A stretch of DNA of 64,000 nucleotides, from NCBI RefSeq assembly GCF_001273755.1, contig NZ_LGYA01000001.1:2143583-2207582 (forward strand), read 5' to 3'. Below the pieces are notes generated by a model. It was not told the origin of the DNA. It did not search any database and saw nothing but the letters and a program-made list of their open reading frames with translations. Positions 1 through 9,216 of this stretch are shown here, piece after piece (within the stretch, counting starts at the first letter, position 1; each line of letters opens with the position of its first letter). The translations under genes and the position numbers were made by a program. The DNA is from Peribacillus butanolivorans. Lineage in GTDB: Bacteria > Bacillota > Bacilli > Bacillales > DSM-1321.

Positions 1-18
1 AATGTCAATGCCGACCGC

Positions 19-64
19 AAATACACACATAACTACTATATTGTAGGGTATGTGTGTATTTTTA
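19..64 (+). terminator. Intrinsic terminator of an upstream gene outside the window
   Basis: A 13-bp inverted repeat (AAATACACACATA ... TATGTGTGTATTT) with a T tract after it. It probably ends transcription coming from the left of the window. The stretch from 65 to 331 holds no gene that I can see; it is the leader of the oxidase operon, in which I could not place a promoter with confidence. Confidence 0.7.
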
Positions 65-331
65 TGAGAAGGAAATATTTATTATTTGCACAGCTATAAT
101 AAAATTGCCGTTTGCACATGCAATCTAAGCTAGGTTAAGAAGCGATAAACTGGAAATAATATATCCCAAGAATAACCTCGACAGAATAAACGGAATTTAA
201 TACTCAAATAACGGTAAGCAACCTACAAAATTCCGACAAAAACTCAGAAAACATAGTATGTGGAATTTCATTAAATATTTTCCTTTTATGCGGAGATACT
301 ATCAGGAGACAAGGTTAGAAAGGAAGACAGT

Positions 332-1693
332 ATGGATCATATACAAATGGCCCGTGCGATGTTCGGGACGAATATGGCTGTACATATCATATTTGCAACG
401 ATTGGCGTCGGGTTGCCGATGATGATGTTGGCGGCAGAATTGATGTATCAAAGGACAAAAGATTTACAGTATGTTGTCATGGCGAAACGATGGACTAAAA
501 CATTAGGGGTTTTGCTTGGGGTTGGGATTCCGACTGGTACGATTGCGGGTGTACAACTGTCTCTTTTATGGCCTGGATTCATGGAAGTGATTGGGCGAGT
601 TATGGCGCTTCCGTTCCAGATTGAGATATATGCATTTATGATCGAAGCGTTGTTCATGTCCATCTACGTGTATGCTGCTGAAAAAATCAAGCCATGGGCT
701 CGTGTCGTGAGTTTATTCTTTGTTGCTTTTGGAGCAATGGCATCAGCTGTCTTGATTTCTAATGTACATGCTTTTGAGGGGACACCGGCTGGGTTTCGGT
801 TTGAAAATGGGGAAATTGTCGATGTTGATCCTTGGGCGGCTTTTTTTAACCCAAGTTTCTTAGTAACAGCAGGACATACTGCACTGACAGCTTATACGAC
901 AGGTGCTTTTGTCGTAGCAGCAGTTGCAGCCTATAAGATGTTGAGGAATAAATTTGGTACTACTGAATTTAATTTTCACCAAAAAGCATTAAAGCTCAGC
1001 ATTGTATTAGGATTGGTCTTCTCTTTTTTGACGGCACTTAACGGTCACGCGACGACCCAGCATTTATATAGGGAGCAGCCGGAAAAATTGGCGGCCGCAG
1101 AAGGCTTGTTTGAAACAAAGGACCATGCAGGACTTACTTTATTCGGCTATACCGACAGGGAAGCTCAGGAAGTGAAGTATGGGATTGAATTTCCATGGGT
1201 ATTAAGCTTCTTATCAGGCAATAGTTTTGATACAGTCGTTACCGGTTTGAACGATTTTCCAGAAGAGTATTGGCCACCGCTTTATGTCCATATTTTATTC
1301 AATGCTATGGTCATTATTGGTTCAGGCTTAATCGCTTTAGCCTTGTTCGCTTTAGTCTGGAATAAGTGGTTGAAGAAGGATACTTATCCCAGATGGGTTC
1401 TATGGCTGTTTGTTGCTGCAGGCCCGTTATCAGTGATTTCGATAGAATGCGGTTGGATTTTTGCTTGTACAGGCAGACAGCCGTGGACGATATACAGGAT
1501 GCTTTCCACTGCGGATTCAGTAACTTCATATGAAAATCTAGGGTTTTTATTCACGATGTTCATTCTTGTATATATCATTTTATGCGTATCCGTCGTGTTT
1601 ACACTTTTGTATTATTTCAAACGTCATTCTGTGATGGATGATATATATATAGCCGAACAGAAAGATGAGAGGCTGTTCGATTCTAATTCATAA
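332..1693 (+). CDS. ythA: Cytochrome bd-type quinol oxidase subunit I (YthA-like)
   Basis: Membrane subunit that oxidises quinol and reduces oxygen; it carries the haems of a bd-type oxidase. It has 453 residues, many hydrophobic segments, an early conserved His (residue 18), a second His in GHTALTAYTTG (about 182) and the family motif GRQPW (about 384), as in CydA. The quinol loop is short, which fits the cyanide-insensitive CioA/YthA branch rather than long-loop E. coli CydA. A subunit II gene follows after 15 bp. The ythA name rests on similarity to the B. subtilis second bd oxidase; I could not compare it against cydA proper. Confidence 0.88.
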   Translation: MDHIQMARAMFGTNMAVHIIFATIGVGLPMMMLAAELMYQRTKDLQYVVMAKRWTKTLGVLLGVGIPTGTIAGVQLSLLWPGFMEVIGRVMALPFQIEIYAFMIEALFMSIYVYAAEKIKPWARVVSLFFVAFGAMASAVLISNVHAFEGTPAGFRFENGEIVDVDPWAAFFNPSFLVTAGHTALTAYTTGAFVVAAVAAYKMLRNKFGTTEFNFHQKALKLSIVLGLVFSFLTALNGHATTQHLYREQPEKLAAAEGLFETKDHAGLTLFGYTDREAQEVKYGIEFPWVLSFLSGNSFDTVVTGLNDFPEEYWPPLYVHILFNAMVIIGSGLIALALFALVWNKWLKKDTYPRWVLWLFVAAGPLSVISIECGWIFACTGRQPWTIYRMLSTADSVTSYENLGFLFTMFILVYIILCVSVVFTLLYYFKRHSVMDDIYIAEQKDERLFDSNS

Positions 1694-1708
1694 AAGGGGG
1701 GAAAGCCA

Positions 1709-2755
1709 ATGAGTGATGCACTTCTTGCAATAACGCTAGTGTGGGGTTTTATTTTTCTTTATGCAATTATGGCCTCGATGGATTTTGGAGCTGGTTTCTG
1801 GGCAATGACTTACATTAAAAAGGAAGAAACGAATGCTACAAAGATAGCAAACAGCTATTTATCACCTACATGGGAAGTTACTAATACCTTCGTAGTTGGT
1901 CTTGTCATTGCCATTTATAGTTTGTTTCCGGGGGCAGTTTTTACCATTGGGGTAGCATTAATTGTTCCCGCCAGTTTAATTTTAGTGCTTCTTTGTATTA
2001 GAAGTGCGTTCTTAGTTTTCTCACATAGTGTCGAAAAGTATGAAAAAGCATTAACGTATATATCGGGGTTAACGGGATTAATCATTCCCGGGCTATTAAT
2101 CAGTGTTTTGCCGATTACCCATCTTGGGTTTGTTGAAGGAATGCGAGGAAATGAAGAACTTAATCTTTTCAAGCTTTTCACAAGTCCAAATGAATATGCC
2201 TTTATGGGGTTCGGAATTTTGAGCACGCTGTTTTTATCATCGTTACTTCTATCTGATTACTCAAAACAGGCTGATGAAATGAAAGCATATAAAATATACC
2301 GACGGGACGCGATGATAACGGGGCCGCTTATGTTAGTCATGGCTATGATGGTAATGATTACATTAAAAAGTGAAGCGAATTGGCTCTACGAGGGGATGAT
2401 GAAAAACTCTGCATTATTACTCGTTTCGTTAGTCTTTTTTATTATTAGCGGAGTGGCTCTATATCTTCCTTATTTTTCTAAGCGAGAGGTTAAAGGAATG
2501 CCGCGAATCGCTGTCATAGCGATTATCATTCAGTATTTGGTCGGCAGCTATGTTTATGGGATTGCTCATTTGCCATATATCATTTATCCGAATGTAACAA
2601 TCCTCTCAGGTTTTACCGACCCGACGTCATTCCGGGCAGTGTTTGCCACATATATTGTAGGCTTTGCGATTTTAGTTCCAGGTTTCTATTATTTCTGGTC
2701 CATCTTTATGAAAGATCAACGTCGAAAATTCAAACGGCGACAAATGACGAATTAG
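1709..2755 (+). CDS. ythB: Cytochrome bd-type quinol oxidase subunit II (YthB-like)
   Basis: Partner of the upstream subunit I in the membrane oxidase complex. It has 348 residues, about eight or nine hydrophobic segments and the CydB-like N-terminal pattern with MDFGAGFW near residue 25. A strong purine-rich ribosome site (AAAGGGGGG) lies just before the ATG. The 15-bp gap to subunit I implies a shared transcript. Subunit II carries no haem in this family. Confidence 0.87.
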   Translation: MSDALLAITLVWGFIFLYAIMASMDFGAGFWAMTYIKKEETNATKIANSYLSPTWEVTNTFVVGLVIAIYSLFPGAVFTIGVALIVPASLILVLLCIRSAFLVFSHSVEKYEKALTYISGLTGLIIPGLLISVLPITHLGFVEGMRGNEELNLFKLFTSPNEYAFMGFGILSTLFLSSLLLSDYSKQADEMKAYKIYRRDAMITGPLMLVMAMMVMITLKSEANWLYEGMMKNSALLLVSLVFFIISGVALYLPYFSKREVKGMPRIAVIAIIIQYLVGSYVYGIAHLPYIIYPNVTILSGFTDPTSFRAVFATYIVGFAILVPGFYYFWSIFMKDQRRKFKRRQMTN

Positions 2756-2783
2756 TATATCTTCTAAAAGCGAGGTTATCACT

Positions 2784-3545
2784 ATGAAAAAGTTAGATTT
2801 GCTAAAATATGCGGTTTTAGTCATCTCACTCTTTTTAAGTTATCAAGCAGTTGAAGCACATGATAAAAATTTTCAAGTTGATGGGACCTATATTTCGACA
2901 AAAAGAGATGTCACAGGTGACCAAAAAATAGATATCATCCAGGTTCAAGGATTGCCGTATGAGAAAGGAAGCAAGTTTCTTAAAAAAATAGAGCTGAGTG
3001 TTGAAAGCAACCGCTGTACAATTAGCTTACCTCTAAAAGCAGGGTATAATCCCGACCTCATGCTTGCTGACTTGAATAAAGATGGGGTTCAGGATGTATT
3101 AGTCACGGTTTTGATGGAAGGTACGGATCGCTTACTAAATAGTTATGCCTTCACGTTCAAAGATGGAAAAGTTCAGGAATTAGAGGTTCCGCCATCTGTT
3201 CCTGTAATGGCTCAATTTCTTGACGGCTACAAAGCGGAAATCATTATTGAAGGGCAAAAGCCTGTTGTGATAGATGTCAGTTCAAGAAAACAAGATTATG
3301 AAGAATTAGGTATTTATCAAGATGGAAAGTTGAATGAACCGACCGAGCTTTTGGTTGATCCCTACTCGTCATTGAACCTCAAGACCGTTTTTGGAAAAGG
3401 AAAGGGCCTTGTGGGGGTTCAATATGTGAAAGGGGCCGACGAGCGTGATCCGTTGATGGAGATTAAATCAGTATGGACCTACAACGATGGGTGGGAACTT
3501 GTAAAGGCCCAGGTTAAACCAATCAAGGTAAAGAAGAAAGAGTAG
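2784..3545 (+). CDS. Secreted protein with VCBS/FG-GAP-like calcium-type loops, function unknown
   Basis: A protein of 253 residues with an N-terminal signal peptide (KK followed by a hydrophobic stretch, cleavage probably after VEA near residue 25). Two acidic loops, DVTGDQKIDI (about residue 43) and DLNKDGVQDV (about 96), look like the calcium-binding loops of VCBS/FG-GAP repeats. It starts 28 bp after the oxidase subunit II gene with its own ribosome site (GCGAGG), so it is probably the third gene of that operon. I do not recognise the family; a role at the cell surface is inference only. Confidence 0.75.
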   Translation: MKKLDLLKYAVLVISLFLSYQAVEAHDKNFQVDGTYISTKRDVTGDQKIDIIQVQGLPYEKGSKFLKKIELSVESNRCTISLPLKAGYNPDLMLADLNKDGVQDVLVTVLMEGTDRLLNSYAFTFKDGKVQELEVPPSVPVMAQFLDGYKAEIIIEGQKPVVIDVSSRKQDYEELGIYQDGKLNEPTELLVDPYSSLNLKTVFGKGKGLVGVQYVKGADERDPLMEIKSVWTYNDGWELVKAQVKPIKVKKKE

Positions 3546-3679
3546 TCAGTGCACAAGGCTTGAGGCGGAGTGGGATTTTGAAACATCAAAGGAGTTAATG
3601 CCACTCAACTTATCCAGAATTCAAACATCTTGTTTGCCTATGTATCACCAAGGCATTATTGGCTTGAATAAAATAGGAG

Positions 3680-3701
3680 ACAGCTCTTAAGTATGAGAGC
3701 T
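3680..3701 (+). repeat. Left copy of the target palindrome duplicated by IS1182-family insertion
   Basis: The 20-bp sequence AGCTCTTAAGTATGAGAGCT (3682-3701) is an imperfect palindrome and recurs exactly at 5450-5469. Joined without the element, it reads as a hairpin flanked by ACA...TGT and followed by TTTTTA, that is the intrinsic terminator of the oxidase operon. The left copy has lost its T tract to the insertion. Confidence 0.85.
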
Positions 3702-3713
3702 CAGTTTGTAGAC

Positions 3714-3751
3714 AAAAGGGGTCCAGAATGTTTTAATTCCGGACCCCTTTT
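3714..3751 (-). terminator. Hairpin terminator at the left end of the IS1182 element
   Basis: AAAAGGGGTCC ... GGACCCCTTTT, an 11-bp stem with A and T tracts on both sides, so it can work in either direction. It lies beyond the 3' end of the transposase gene and would also block read-through from the oxidase operon side. Confidence 0.8.
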
Positions 3752-3810
3752 GAAATTCCCTTTGAATTTTGCTCAAGATTAAGAGATTGGGCCTCTACGA
3801 GCCCACTTTA

Positions 3811-5169
3811 TTAAGCCATTCTTGGACCTTGCCATGTCCAATTGGCTATCTTCTTTAAATTCATGGCAGCGAATGTAAGCATCGCCTGCATCGACAATTT
3901 TTTAAGTCCCCTTAAAGTAGTCCAACGCATACCATGCTTTTCTTTTGCATCTGCGAATACACGCTTTATTGTTTCTTTGCGTTTCGCATATATAGGTTTT
4001 ACATCGTTGTGATGACGCAGATGATCTGCTTCTTCCATATAATTTTGCCAGATATGGCGTGTCACCACTTTTTGATGGTCTTTGCTTACTGTACACTGTG
4101 ATAGAAATGAGCATGCCGCACAAGTGTGTTTGGGTGATTTGTACTCGCGATAGCCCTCTTTATTTGTTGTTGAGTACTTTAAAATCTCGCCCGATAGGCA
4201 GAGATAACAATTAAAATATTCATCGTAAACATAGTCATACTTGCGAAAGAACCCTTCTTTTGTTCGTGGACGTGTATAGGGTAAAGCTGGTGTGATTTCT
4301 TTCCCAAAAAGGTAGCTTGTAATGGCTGGTGTTTTGTATGCTGCATCTGCGGCAACAGCTTCAGGTTTTCCAACTTTCTCAATTACTTGTTCAACAAGAG
4401 GCTCTAAGATATGACTATCATGCGTATTTCCTGGTGTTACAATCGTCCCCAGCACAAAACCGTTGTGGTCTGCAGCCGCATGAAATGAATAGGCAAACTG
4501 TTTTGTTCGTTCATCTTTTACATAGTAGCCACTCTCAGGGTCAGTTGTACTTTCTTTAATTTCTTTGGTTTCTTCTTTATCAAATTTATCCGGTGGAAAA
4601 GGCTTCTTTCCATTGTTTTCACGATCTTGATTTATTTCTTCTTGAAGGCGTCCTTGATATGCTCGTGTTTCCTTACGAACGATTTTCTTTTCGAATTTTC
4701 GCTTATTCGCACTGGCTTTCACATGTGTTGAATCAACGAATACGTGCTCTGCACTTATTAACTTTCTTTCTGAAGCTGTCATTAAGATACGATAAAAAAT
4801 CTGTTCAAACAGGTCTGTATCTTTAAAGCGACGCTCATAATTTTTCCCGAACGTTGAGAAGTGAGGTACTTTATCATGGAAACCGTAACCTAAAAACCAA
4901 CGGTAAGCCATATTCGTTTCAACTTCTTCAATCGTTTTACGCATCGAACGAATACCGAAGGTATATTGAATGAATGTCAATTTAACTAAAATAACTGGCT
5001 CAATACTTGGGCGGACTATCTCTGAATACATCTCTTTCACCAAGTCATAAATGAAAGTGAAGTCAATGGCCCCCTCAATTTTACGAACCAAATGGTTCGC
5101 TGGCACCAGTTGATCCAAAGTAATCATTTCAAGTTGATCTCGCTGAATAGAATTATGTTTCGAAAGCAT
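3811..5169 (-). CDS. IS1182-family transposase
   Basis: DDE transposase of 452 residues that moves the surrounding element. It has the IS1182-type N-terminal region (YTFGIRSMRKTIEEVETN, then the FHDKVPHFSTFGKNYERRF block), a central catalytic domain with FVDSTHVKASANK and VAADAAYKTPAI, and a Cys cluster CAACSFLSQC near residue 355. I chose the ATG at 5169 because GAGGTG lies six bases before it; an in-frame GTG at 5178 overlaps that site. The frame is intact, so the element may still be active. Confidence 0.9.
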   Translation of the reverse strand: MLSKHNSIQRDQLEMITLDQLVPANHLVRKIEGAIDFTFIYDLVKEMYSEIVRPSIEPVILVKLTFIQYTFGIRSMRKTIEEVETNMAYRWFLGYGFHDKVPHFSTFGKNYERRFKDTDLFEQIFYRILMTASERKLISAEHVFVDSTHVKASANKRKFEKKIVRKETRAYQGRLQEEINQDRENNGKKPFPPDKFDKEETKEIKESTTDPESGYYVKDERTKQFAYSFHAAADHNGFVLGTIVTPGNTHDSHILEPLVEQVIEKVGKPEAVAADAAYKTPAITSYLFGKEITPALPYTRPRTKEGFFRKYDYVYDEYFNCYLCLSGEILKYSTTNKEGYREYKSPKHTCAACSFLSQCTVSKDHQKVVTRHIWQNYMEEADHLRHHNDVKPIYAKRKETIKRVFADAKEKHGMRWTTLRGLKKLSMQAMLTFAAMNLKKIANWTWQGPRMA

Positions 5170-5265
5170 CGTCATCACCTCAAGTTTTAATACTCCTATA
5201 TTAAAACAAAAAAGACTGTAGGCAAAAGTGTTTATTTCTAATTGTTAAAACAAAGTTGAGTGGAA

Positions 5266-5392
5266 CGGAAGGTGCGAGACTCCTGCGGGAAAAGCGTGTC
5301 CAAGGGAGACCCCACAGGCGCAAAGGCGCCGAGGAGGCTCCCTGACCGCCCGCGGAAAGCGAGTGCCTGGAGTGGATATCAACGTTCGAATT
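5266..5392. repeat. GC-rich repeat-like block inside the IS1182 element
   Basis: About 125 bp of clearly higher GC than its surroundings, starting GGAAGGTGCGAGACTCCTGC and rich in short complementary segments (for example GGCGC/GCGCC). From memory, near-identical blocks are common between genes in Bacillus genomes; I cannot check that here. It lies between the transposase start and the right inverted repeat and codes for nothing evident. Confidence 0.5.
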
Positions 5393-5449
5393 TTTACAAC
5401 CCCTTAAATGTAGACAAACTCGATTTTCATCGAGTTTGTCTACAGTCTG

Positions 5450-5475
5450 AGCTCTTAAGTATGAGAGCTGTTTTT
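5450..5475 (+). terminator. Right copy of the split terminator (target duplication plus T tract)
   Basis: Second copy of the 20-bp palindrome (5450-5469), followed by GTTTTTAG. This copy keeps the T tract of the original oxidase-operon terminator and can still fold as an intrinsic terminator. Confidence 0.75.
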
Positions 5476-5491
5476 AGTTCGTAATTAAAAA

Positions 5492-5519
5492 TTGACAAAT
5501 ATTAAATATTTGGTAAAAT
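5492..5519 (+). promoter_or_regulatory. Sigma-A-type promoter of the TetR regulator gene
   Basis: TTGACA at 5492-5497 and TAAAAT at 5514-5519 with 16 bp between them. It lies about 90 bp before the TetR coding region and just right of the IS1182 element. Confidence 0.65.
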
Positions 5520-5608
5520 CTAAATAAATCCAGTTTATGTATAATCACACCATTTCTCTTAATACGACTGGATAAAATGTAAGCGGATACAACAGGAGGT
5601 GCTGTCTT

Positions 5609-6238
5609 ACGGAGCTAAAAGAAAAAATAATCGAAACATCGCTGACACTCTTTGAACAGCATGGTTTTCATGGCGTCTCCGTTAACGAAATTGTAAAGGA
5701 ATGCGGAACAAGCAAAGGTGGTTTTTATCACCATTTTTCTTCTAAAGACGAACTCTTATTTGTCATTCATGATTACTTTATTTCATATGTTTTAACGAAA
5801 GCACAGGAAGCCATTTCAGAAAGTGCCCACCCAACAGAAAAAATGCAAAAGATTATTCAATCATTTGTTAAAGTTTTTGACCTCTATAAACCACACATCT
5901 CAGTTTTCTATCAAGAAAGCATATACTTAAAACCACCTTATGTAGAAGCAATCAAAAAAAAGCGTCAAATGTATAAAGAAATCATATTTTCCGTAATTCA
6001 AGAAGGAATTGACAAGGGTGAATTCCGAAGCGAACTGCCGGTTGAAATCACCGGAATGTCTATTTTAGGCATGGTGAACTGGTCCTATAAATGGTACAAA
6101 AGGGACGGGGGAAAAACAATCGAGGAAATTGGAGAAATTTACGTCGATTTAATATTACAGGCATTATTAACAGATAAACAAAAAAAAGACGCAATAACCC
6201 AGCCATATTTACTAAAAAATCAGATGGCTGTGGATTAA
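5609..6238 (+). CDS. TetR-family regulator of the leucine-degradation operon, without a canonical start codon
   Basis: DNA-binding repressor expected to act on the adjacent catabolic operon. The frame from 5609 gives about 209 residues: an N-terminal helix-turn-helix with GFHGVSVNEIVKECGTSKGG then FYHHFSSKDEL (residues about 15-50), then a helical ligand domain. No ATG, GTG or TTG exists in frame near the start. A good ribosome site, AGGAGGT (5594-5600), sits eight bases before an ACG (5609) that takes the place of the initiator Met; CTT at 5606 is the only other choice at good spacing. The first in-frame ATG (5843) would remove the whole DNA-binding domain. Either ACG initiates weakly or the gene has lost its start. 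Confidence 0.8.
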   Translation, partial: TELKEKIIETSLTLFEQHGFHGVSVNEIVKECGTSKGGFYHHFSSKDELLFVIHDYFISYVLTKAQEAISESAHPTEKMQKIIQSFVKVFDLYKPHISVFYQESIYLKPPYVEAIKKKRQMYKEIIFSVIQEGIDKGEFRSELPVEITGMSILGMVNWSYKWYKRDGGKTIEEIGEIYVDLILQALLTDKQKKDAITQPYLLKNQMAVD

Positions 6239-6261
6239 CAATAAAATCGCTTGTATTTCAC

Positions 6262-6279
6262 AGACCAACTAGTCGGTCT
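6262..6279. promoter_or_regulatory. TetR-type operator palindrome at the head of the leucine operon
   Basis: AGACCAACTAGTCGGTCT is an 18-bp palindrome broken by one symmetrical mismatch pair. It lies between the regulator gene and the first operon gene, just before the ribosome site. Its GACCG-type half-sites resemble operators of TetR-family regulators, so it is the likely binding site of the adjacent TetR protein. Confidence 0.72.
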
Positions 6280-6301
6280 CATTAGAAAGGGGAATAAAGA
6301 A

Positions 6302-7444
6302 ATGGATTTCTCACTTACAAAAGAACAGCAGATGATTAAGGATATGGTAAGAGATTTCGCTGAAAAAGAAATAAAACCAATTGCGATAGAACTGGATGCA
6401 AAGTCCATGTTTGCAGAGGATGTATTCAAAAAAATGGGGAAGCTGGGGCTACTGGGGATTCCATTCCCTGAAGAGTATGGTGGTTCAGGCGGAGACACGA
6501 TTTCGTATGCTATTGCCGTTGAGGAGGTCGGCAAGGCCTGTGGAGGCACCGGTTTAAGCTATGCAGCAGCCGTTTCACTTGGAGCAAGCCCGATTTATTA
6601 TTTCGGTACCGAGGAACAGAAACAAAAATATCTTATTCCAATCACGACCGGTGAAACATTGGCAGCTTTCGGGTTGACCGAGCCGAATGCGGGATCTGAT
6701 GCGGGCGGTACGAGAACGACCGCAGTATTAGAAGATGATGAATATGTGATAAATGGCGAGAAAACATGGATAACTAATGCAAGCTATTCCAGAACTGTCA
6801 CCGTAACGGCTGTATCTGGAAAAGACAGTCGAGGCAAGAACATCATCTCTGCATACATCGTCCCAACGGATACACCAGGACTAACAATTAATAGTAATTA
6901 TGAAAAAATGGGAGTTCGAGCTTCTAATACATGTGAAATCATTCTTGATAATGTCCGGGTACCAAAGAAAAACTTATTGGGAGATCCAGAAAAAGGATTC
7001 AAACAGTTTTTATTCACTTTAGACGGTGGAAGGATTTCAATTGCCGCGTTGGCGGTCGGTATTGCGCAGGCAGCCTTTGATAAGGCTTTAGCTTTTTCGA
7101 AAGAGCGAGTTCAGTTCGGAAAATCTATTTCAAATTTTCAAGCAATCCAATTCAAACTTGCTGACATGGCGATGGAGATTGAATTAGCAAGAAATATGGT
7201 ATATAAAGCTGCGTGGTTAAAAGACAATAAAAAACCTTTTGCGAAAGAAGCGGCGTTCGCTAAGCTTTTTGCAAGTGAGACTGCGTTCCGAACGAGCAAT
7301 CAAGCCATTCAAATCCATGGCGGGTCTGGATATATGCGGGAATATGAGGTGGAACGCTATTTAAGAGATGCTAAATTACTAGAAATTGGGGAAGGGACAT
7401 CAGAAATTCAAAGAATCGTAATCGCCAGACAATTGGGCTGTTAA
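6302..7444 (+). CDS. yngJ: Acyl-CoA dehydrogenase (isovaleryl-CoA-type, YngJ-like)
   Basis: FAD enzyme that makes the first double bond in an acyl-CoA; in this operon isovaleryl-CoA from leucine is the likely substrate. It has 380 residues, the FAD/substrate segment [17 protein letters not shown] (about residues 118-134), and the C-terminal [11 protein letters not shown] block that holds the usual catalytic Glu. I chose the ATG at 6302, after AAAGGGG, over an upstream frame extension that would start inside the operator region. It is the first of seven co-directional genes. Confidence 0.9.
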   Translation: MDFSLTKEQQMIKDMVRDFAEKEIKPIAIELDAKSMFAEDVFKKMGKLGLLGIPFPEEYGGSGGDTISYAIAVEEVGKACGGTGLSYAAAVSLGASPIYYFGTEEQKQKYLIPITTGETLAAFGLTEPNAGSDAGGTRTTAVLEDDEYVINGEKTWITNASYSRTVTVTAVSGKDSRGKNIISAYIVPTDTPGLTINSNYEKMGVRASNTCEIILDNVRVPKKNLLGDPEKGFKQFLFTLDGGRISIAALAVGIAQAAFDKALAFSKERVQFGKSISNFQAIQFKLADMAMEIELARNMVYKAAWLKDNKKPFAKEAAFAKLFASETAFRTSNQAIQIHGGSGYMREYEVERYLRDAKLLEIGEGTSEIQRIVIARQLGC

Positions 7445-7557
7445 TCTTTTTCGAACGCAAATGAACCAAAATGCTTCTGTTCATTTTGGTGAAAGGCAGA
7501 TTATTTCTATACAGCAAGAAGCGTTCATACTTACTTTTACTTATTGGGAGGAGTTTG

Positions 7558-9204
7558 ATGTCTGATTTGCTAGATGTTACTATCGGAAAACTGCTTGAAA
7601 AGACAGCTGAAGAATACGGTAATAATGAAGCGGTAGTTTATCATGAACTAGGTCTTCGTTATACGTACAGTGAATTTGAAAAAGTTTGCCGGAAGGCGGC
7701 CCGTGGTTTCATGTCACTTGAGATTGAAAAAGGGGAACATATCGCCATATGGGCGTCTAATAAACCGGAATGGCTGATTTCCCAATTTTCAACTGCAAAA
7801 ATGGGCGGTGTGCTGGTTACGGTCAATACAAATTACCGCACAAGTGAACTCGAATATCTGCTTCATCAATCGGATGCAACGACGATAATCCTGATGGAAC
7901 AATTTAAAGATCATTCTTATATAGATACGCTTTATGAGATAGTTCCTGAATTGAAAACGGCTAAACCAGGAAAGTTACAATCTGAAAAACTGCCAAAATT
8001 AAAGAATATTATTATCTTAGGTGAAACGCGTTATCCTGGTACGTTTTCGTGGGATGACGTCATAAGCGGAAGCGAATCGGTTTCGGAGGAGATGCTGGAC
8101 ATCCGAATGAAGGACCTTGCTCCTGAGGATGTCATTAATATGCAATACACTTCAGGGACGACTGGATTTCCAAAAGGGGTCATGCTGACACATTCGAATT
8201 TAGTCAACAATGGGCTAAATATTGCAGCTTGTATGAAGCTTACAAAGAATGATCGGCTTTGTATCCCCGTCCCACTGTTTCATTGTTTCGGCTGTTCCCT
8301 TGGTACAATGGCCTCTGTTACTGTTGGAGCCACAATGGTGCCAATCGTAGAATTCAATCCACGTACTGTGCTTCAGACAGTGGAAGCTGAAAAATGTACG
8401 GGGCTTCACGGGGTGCCGACTATGTTCATTGCTGAATTGAATCTAGATGACTTCGATCAGTATGATTTACGTTCATTACGGACTGGAATAATGGCTGGCT
8501 CCACTTGTCCGATAGAAGTTATGAAAAACGTGGTGGATAAGATGGGAATCTCTGAAATCACGATTACCTATGGTCAAACGGAATCTTCCCCAGGAATTAC
8601 GATGACCCGTACCGATGATCCAATTGAACTTCGTGTATCCTCAGTGGGAAAGGCTCTTCCGAATGTGGAAGTGAAGATCATAGATCCTAATAGCGGAGAA
8701 GAAGTCAAGCGGGGCAGACAAGGAGAACTCTGTTCAAGAGGATACCATGTCATGAAGGGATATTATAATAATCCGGAAGCTACGGAGCAAGCGATTGATT
8801 CGGAGGGTTGGCTCCACACAGGAGATTTAGCGGTGATGGACGAAAACGGTTATTGCAAGATTACTGGCCGACTGAAAGATATGATTATTCGCGGTGGGGA
8901 AAATATATACCCGCGCGAGATAGAAGAATTTCTCTATCAGCATCCTGCTATAGTCGATGTCCAAATCCTTGGTGTTCCCGATCAGAAGTATGGGGAAGAG
9001 GTAGCGGCATGGGTCATTTTGAAAGCAGGAGAAACCTTGACGGAGGAAGAATTGAGAGCGTATTGCAAAGGGAAAATATCTTTTCACAAAATTCCTCGAT
9101 ACATTCAATTTACTGATGGATATCCAATGACTGCATCTGGGAAAATTCAAAAGTATAAGCTTCGGGAGCAAACTCTTGAACTATTAACGGAACGTACCAA
9201 ATAA
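7558..9204 (+). CDS. yngI: AMP-forming acyl-CoA ligase (YngI-like)
   Basis: ATP-dependent CoA ligase of 548 residues in the AMP-binding family, activating a fatty or branched-chain acid. The P-loop-like signature YTSGTTGFPKGVMLTH lies near residue 195, TYGQTESSP near 340, and the hinge/C-terminal GRLKDMIIRGGENIYPREIE near 440. ATG 7558 follows GGGAGGAG at ideal spacing; an upstream frame extension to 7471 has no ribosome site. The exact substrate cannot be read from sequence. Confidence 0.88.
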   Translation: MSDLLDVTIGKLLEKTAEEYGNNEAVVYHELGLRYTYSEFEKVCRKAARGFMSLEIEKGEHIAIWASNKPEWLISQFSTAKMGGVLVTVNTNYRTSELEYLLHQSDATTIILMEQFKDHSYIDTLYEIVPELKTAKPGKLQSEKLPKLKNIIILGETRYPGTFSWDDVISGSESVSEEMLDIRMKDLAPEDVINMQYTSGTTGFPKGVMLTHSNLVNNGLNIAACMKLTKNDRLCIPVPLFHCFGCSLGTMASVTVGATMVPIVEFNPRTVLQTVEAEKCTGLHGVPTMFIAELNLDDFDQYDLRSLRTGIMAGSTCPIEVMKNVVDKMGISEITITYGQTESSPGITMTRTDDPIELRVSSVGKALPNVEVKIIDPNSGEEVKRGRQGELCSRGYHVMKGYYNNPEATEQAIDSEGWLHTGDLAVMDENGYCKITGRLKDMIIRGGENIYPREIEEFLYQHPAIVDVQILGVPDQKYGEEVAAWVILKAGETLTEEELRAYCKGKISFHKIPRYIQFTDGYPMTASGKIQKYKLREQTLELLTERTK

Positions 9205-9216
9205 GGGGGATATCGA

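Larger units (their letters stand above)
3702..5449 (-). mobile_element. IS1182-family insertion sequence
   Basis: A complete element of about 1.75 kb bounded by exact 20-bp direct repeats. Its ends are inverted repeats: CAGTTTGTAGACAAA at 3702-3716 and, read on the other strand, CAGACTGTAGACAAA at 5435-5449 (13 of 15 identical). It holds one minus-strand transposase gene and a hairpin terminator just inside the left end. It sits at a terminator palindrome, a target preference reported for several IS families. Confidence 0.88.

Noticed and set aside
448..663. Open frames on the opposite strand of the oxidase subunit I gene
   Set aside because: They lie wholly inside a strongly conserved gene, have no ribosome site and no recognisable protein pattern.
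8827..9171. 114-codon minus-strand frame within the acyl-CoA ligase gene
   Set aside because: It lies opposite the conserved C-terminal ligase domain and its translation looks random.
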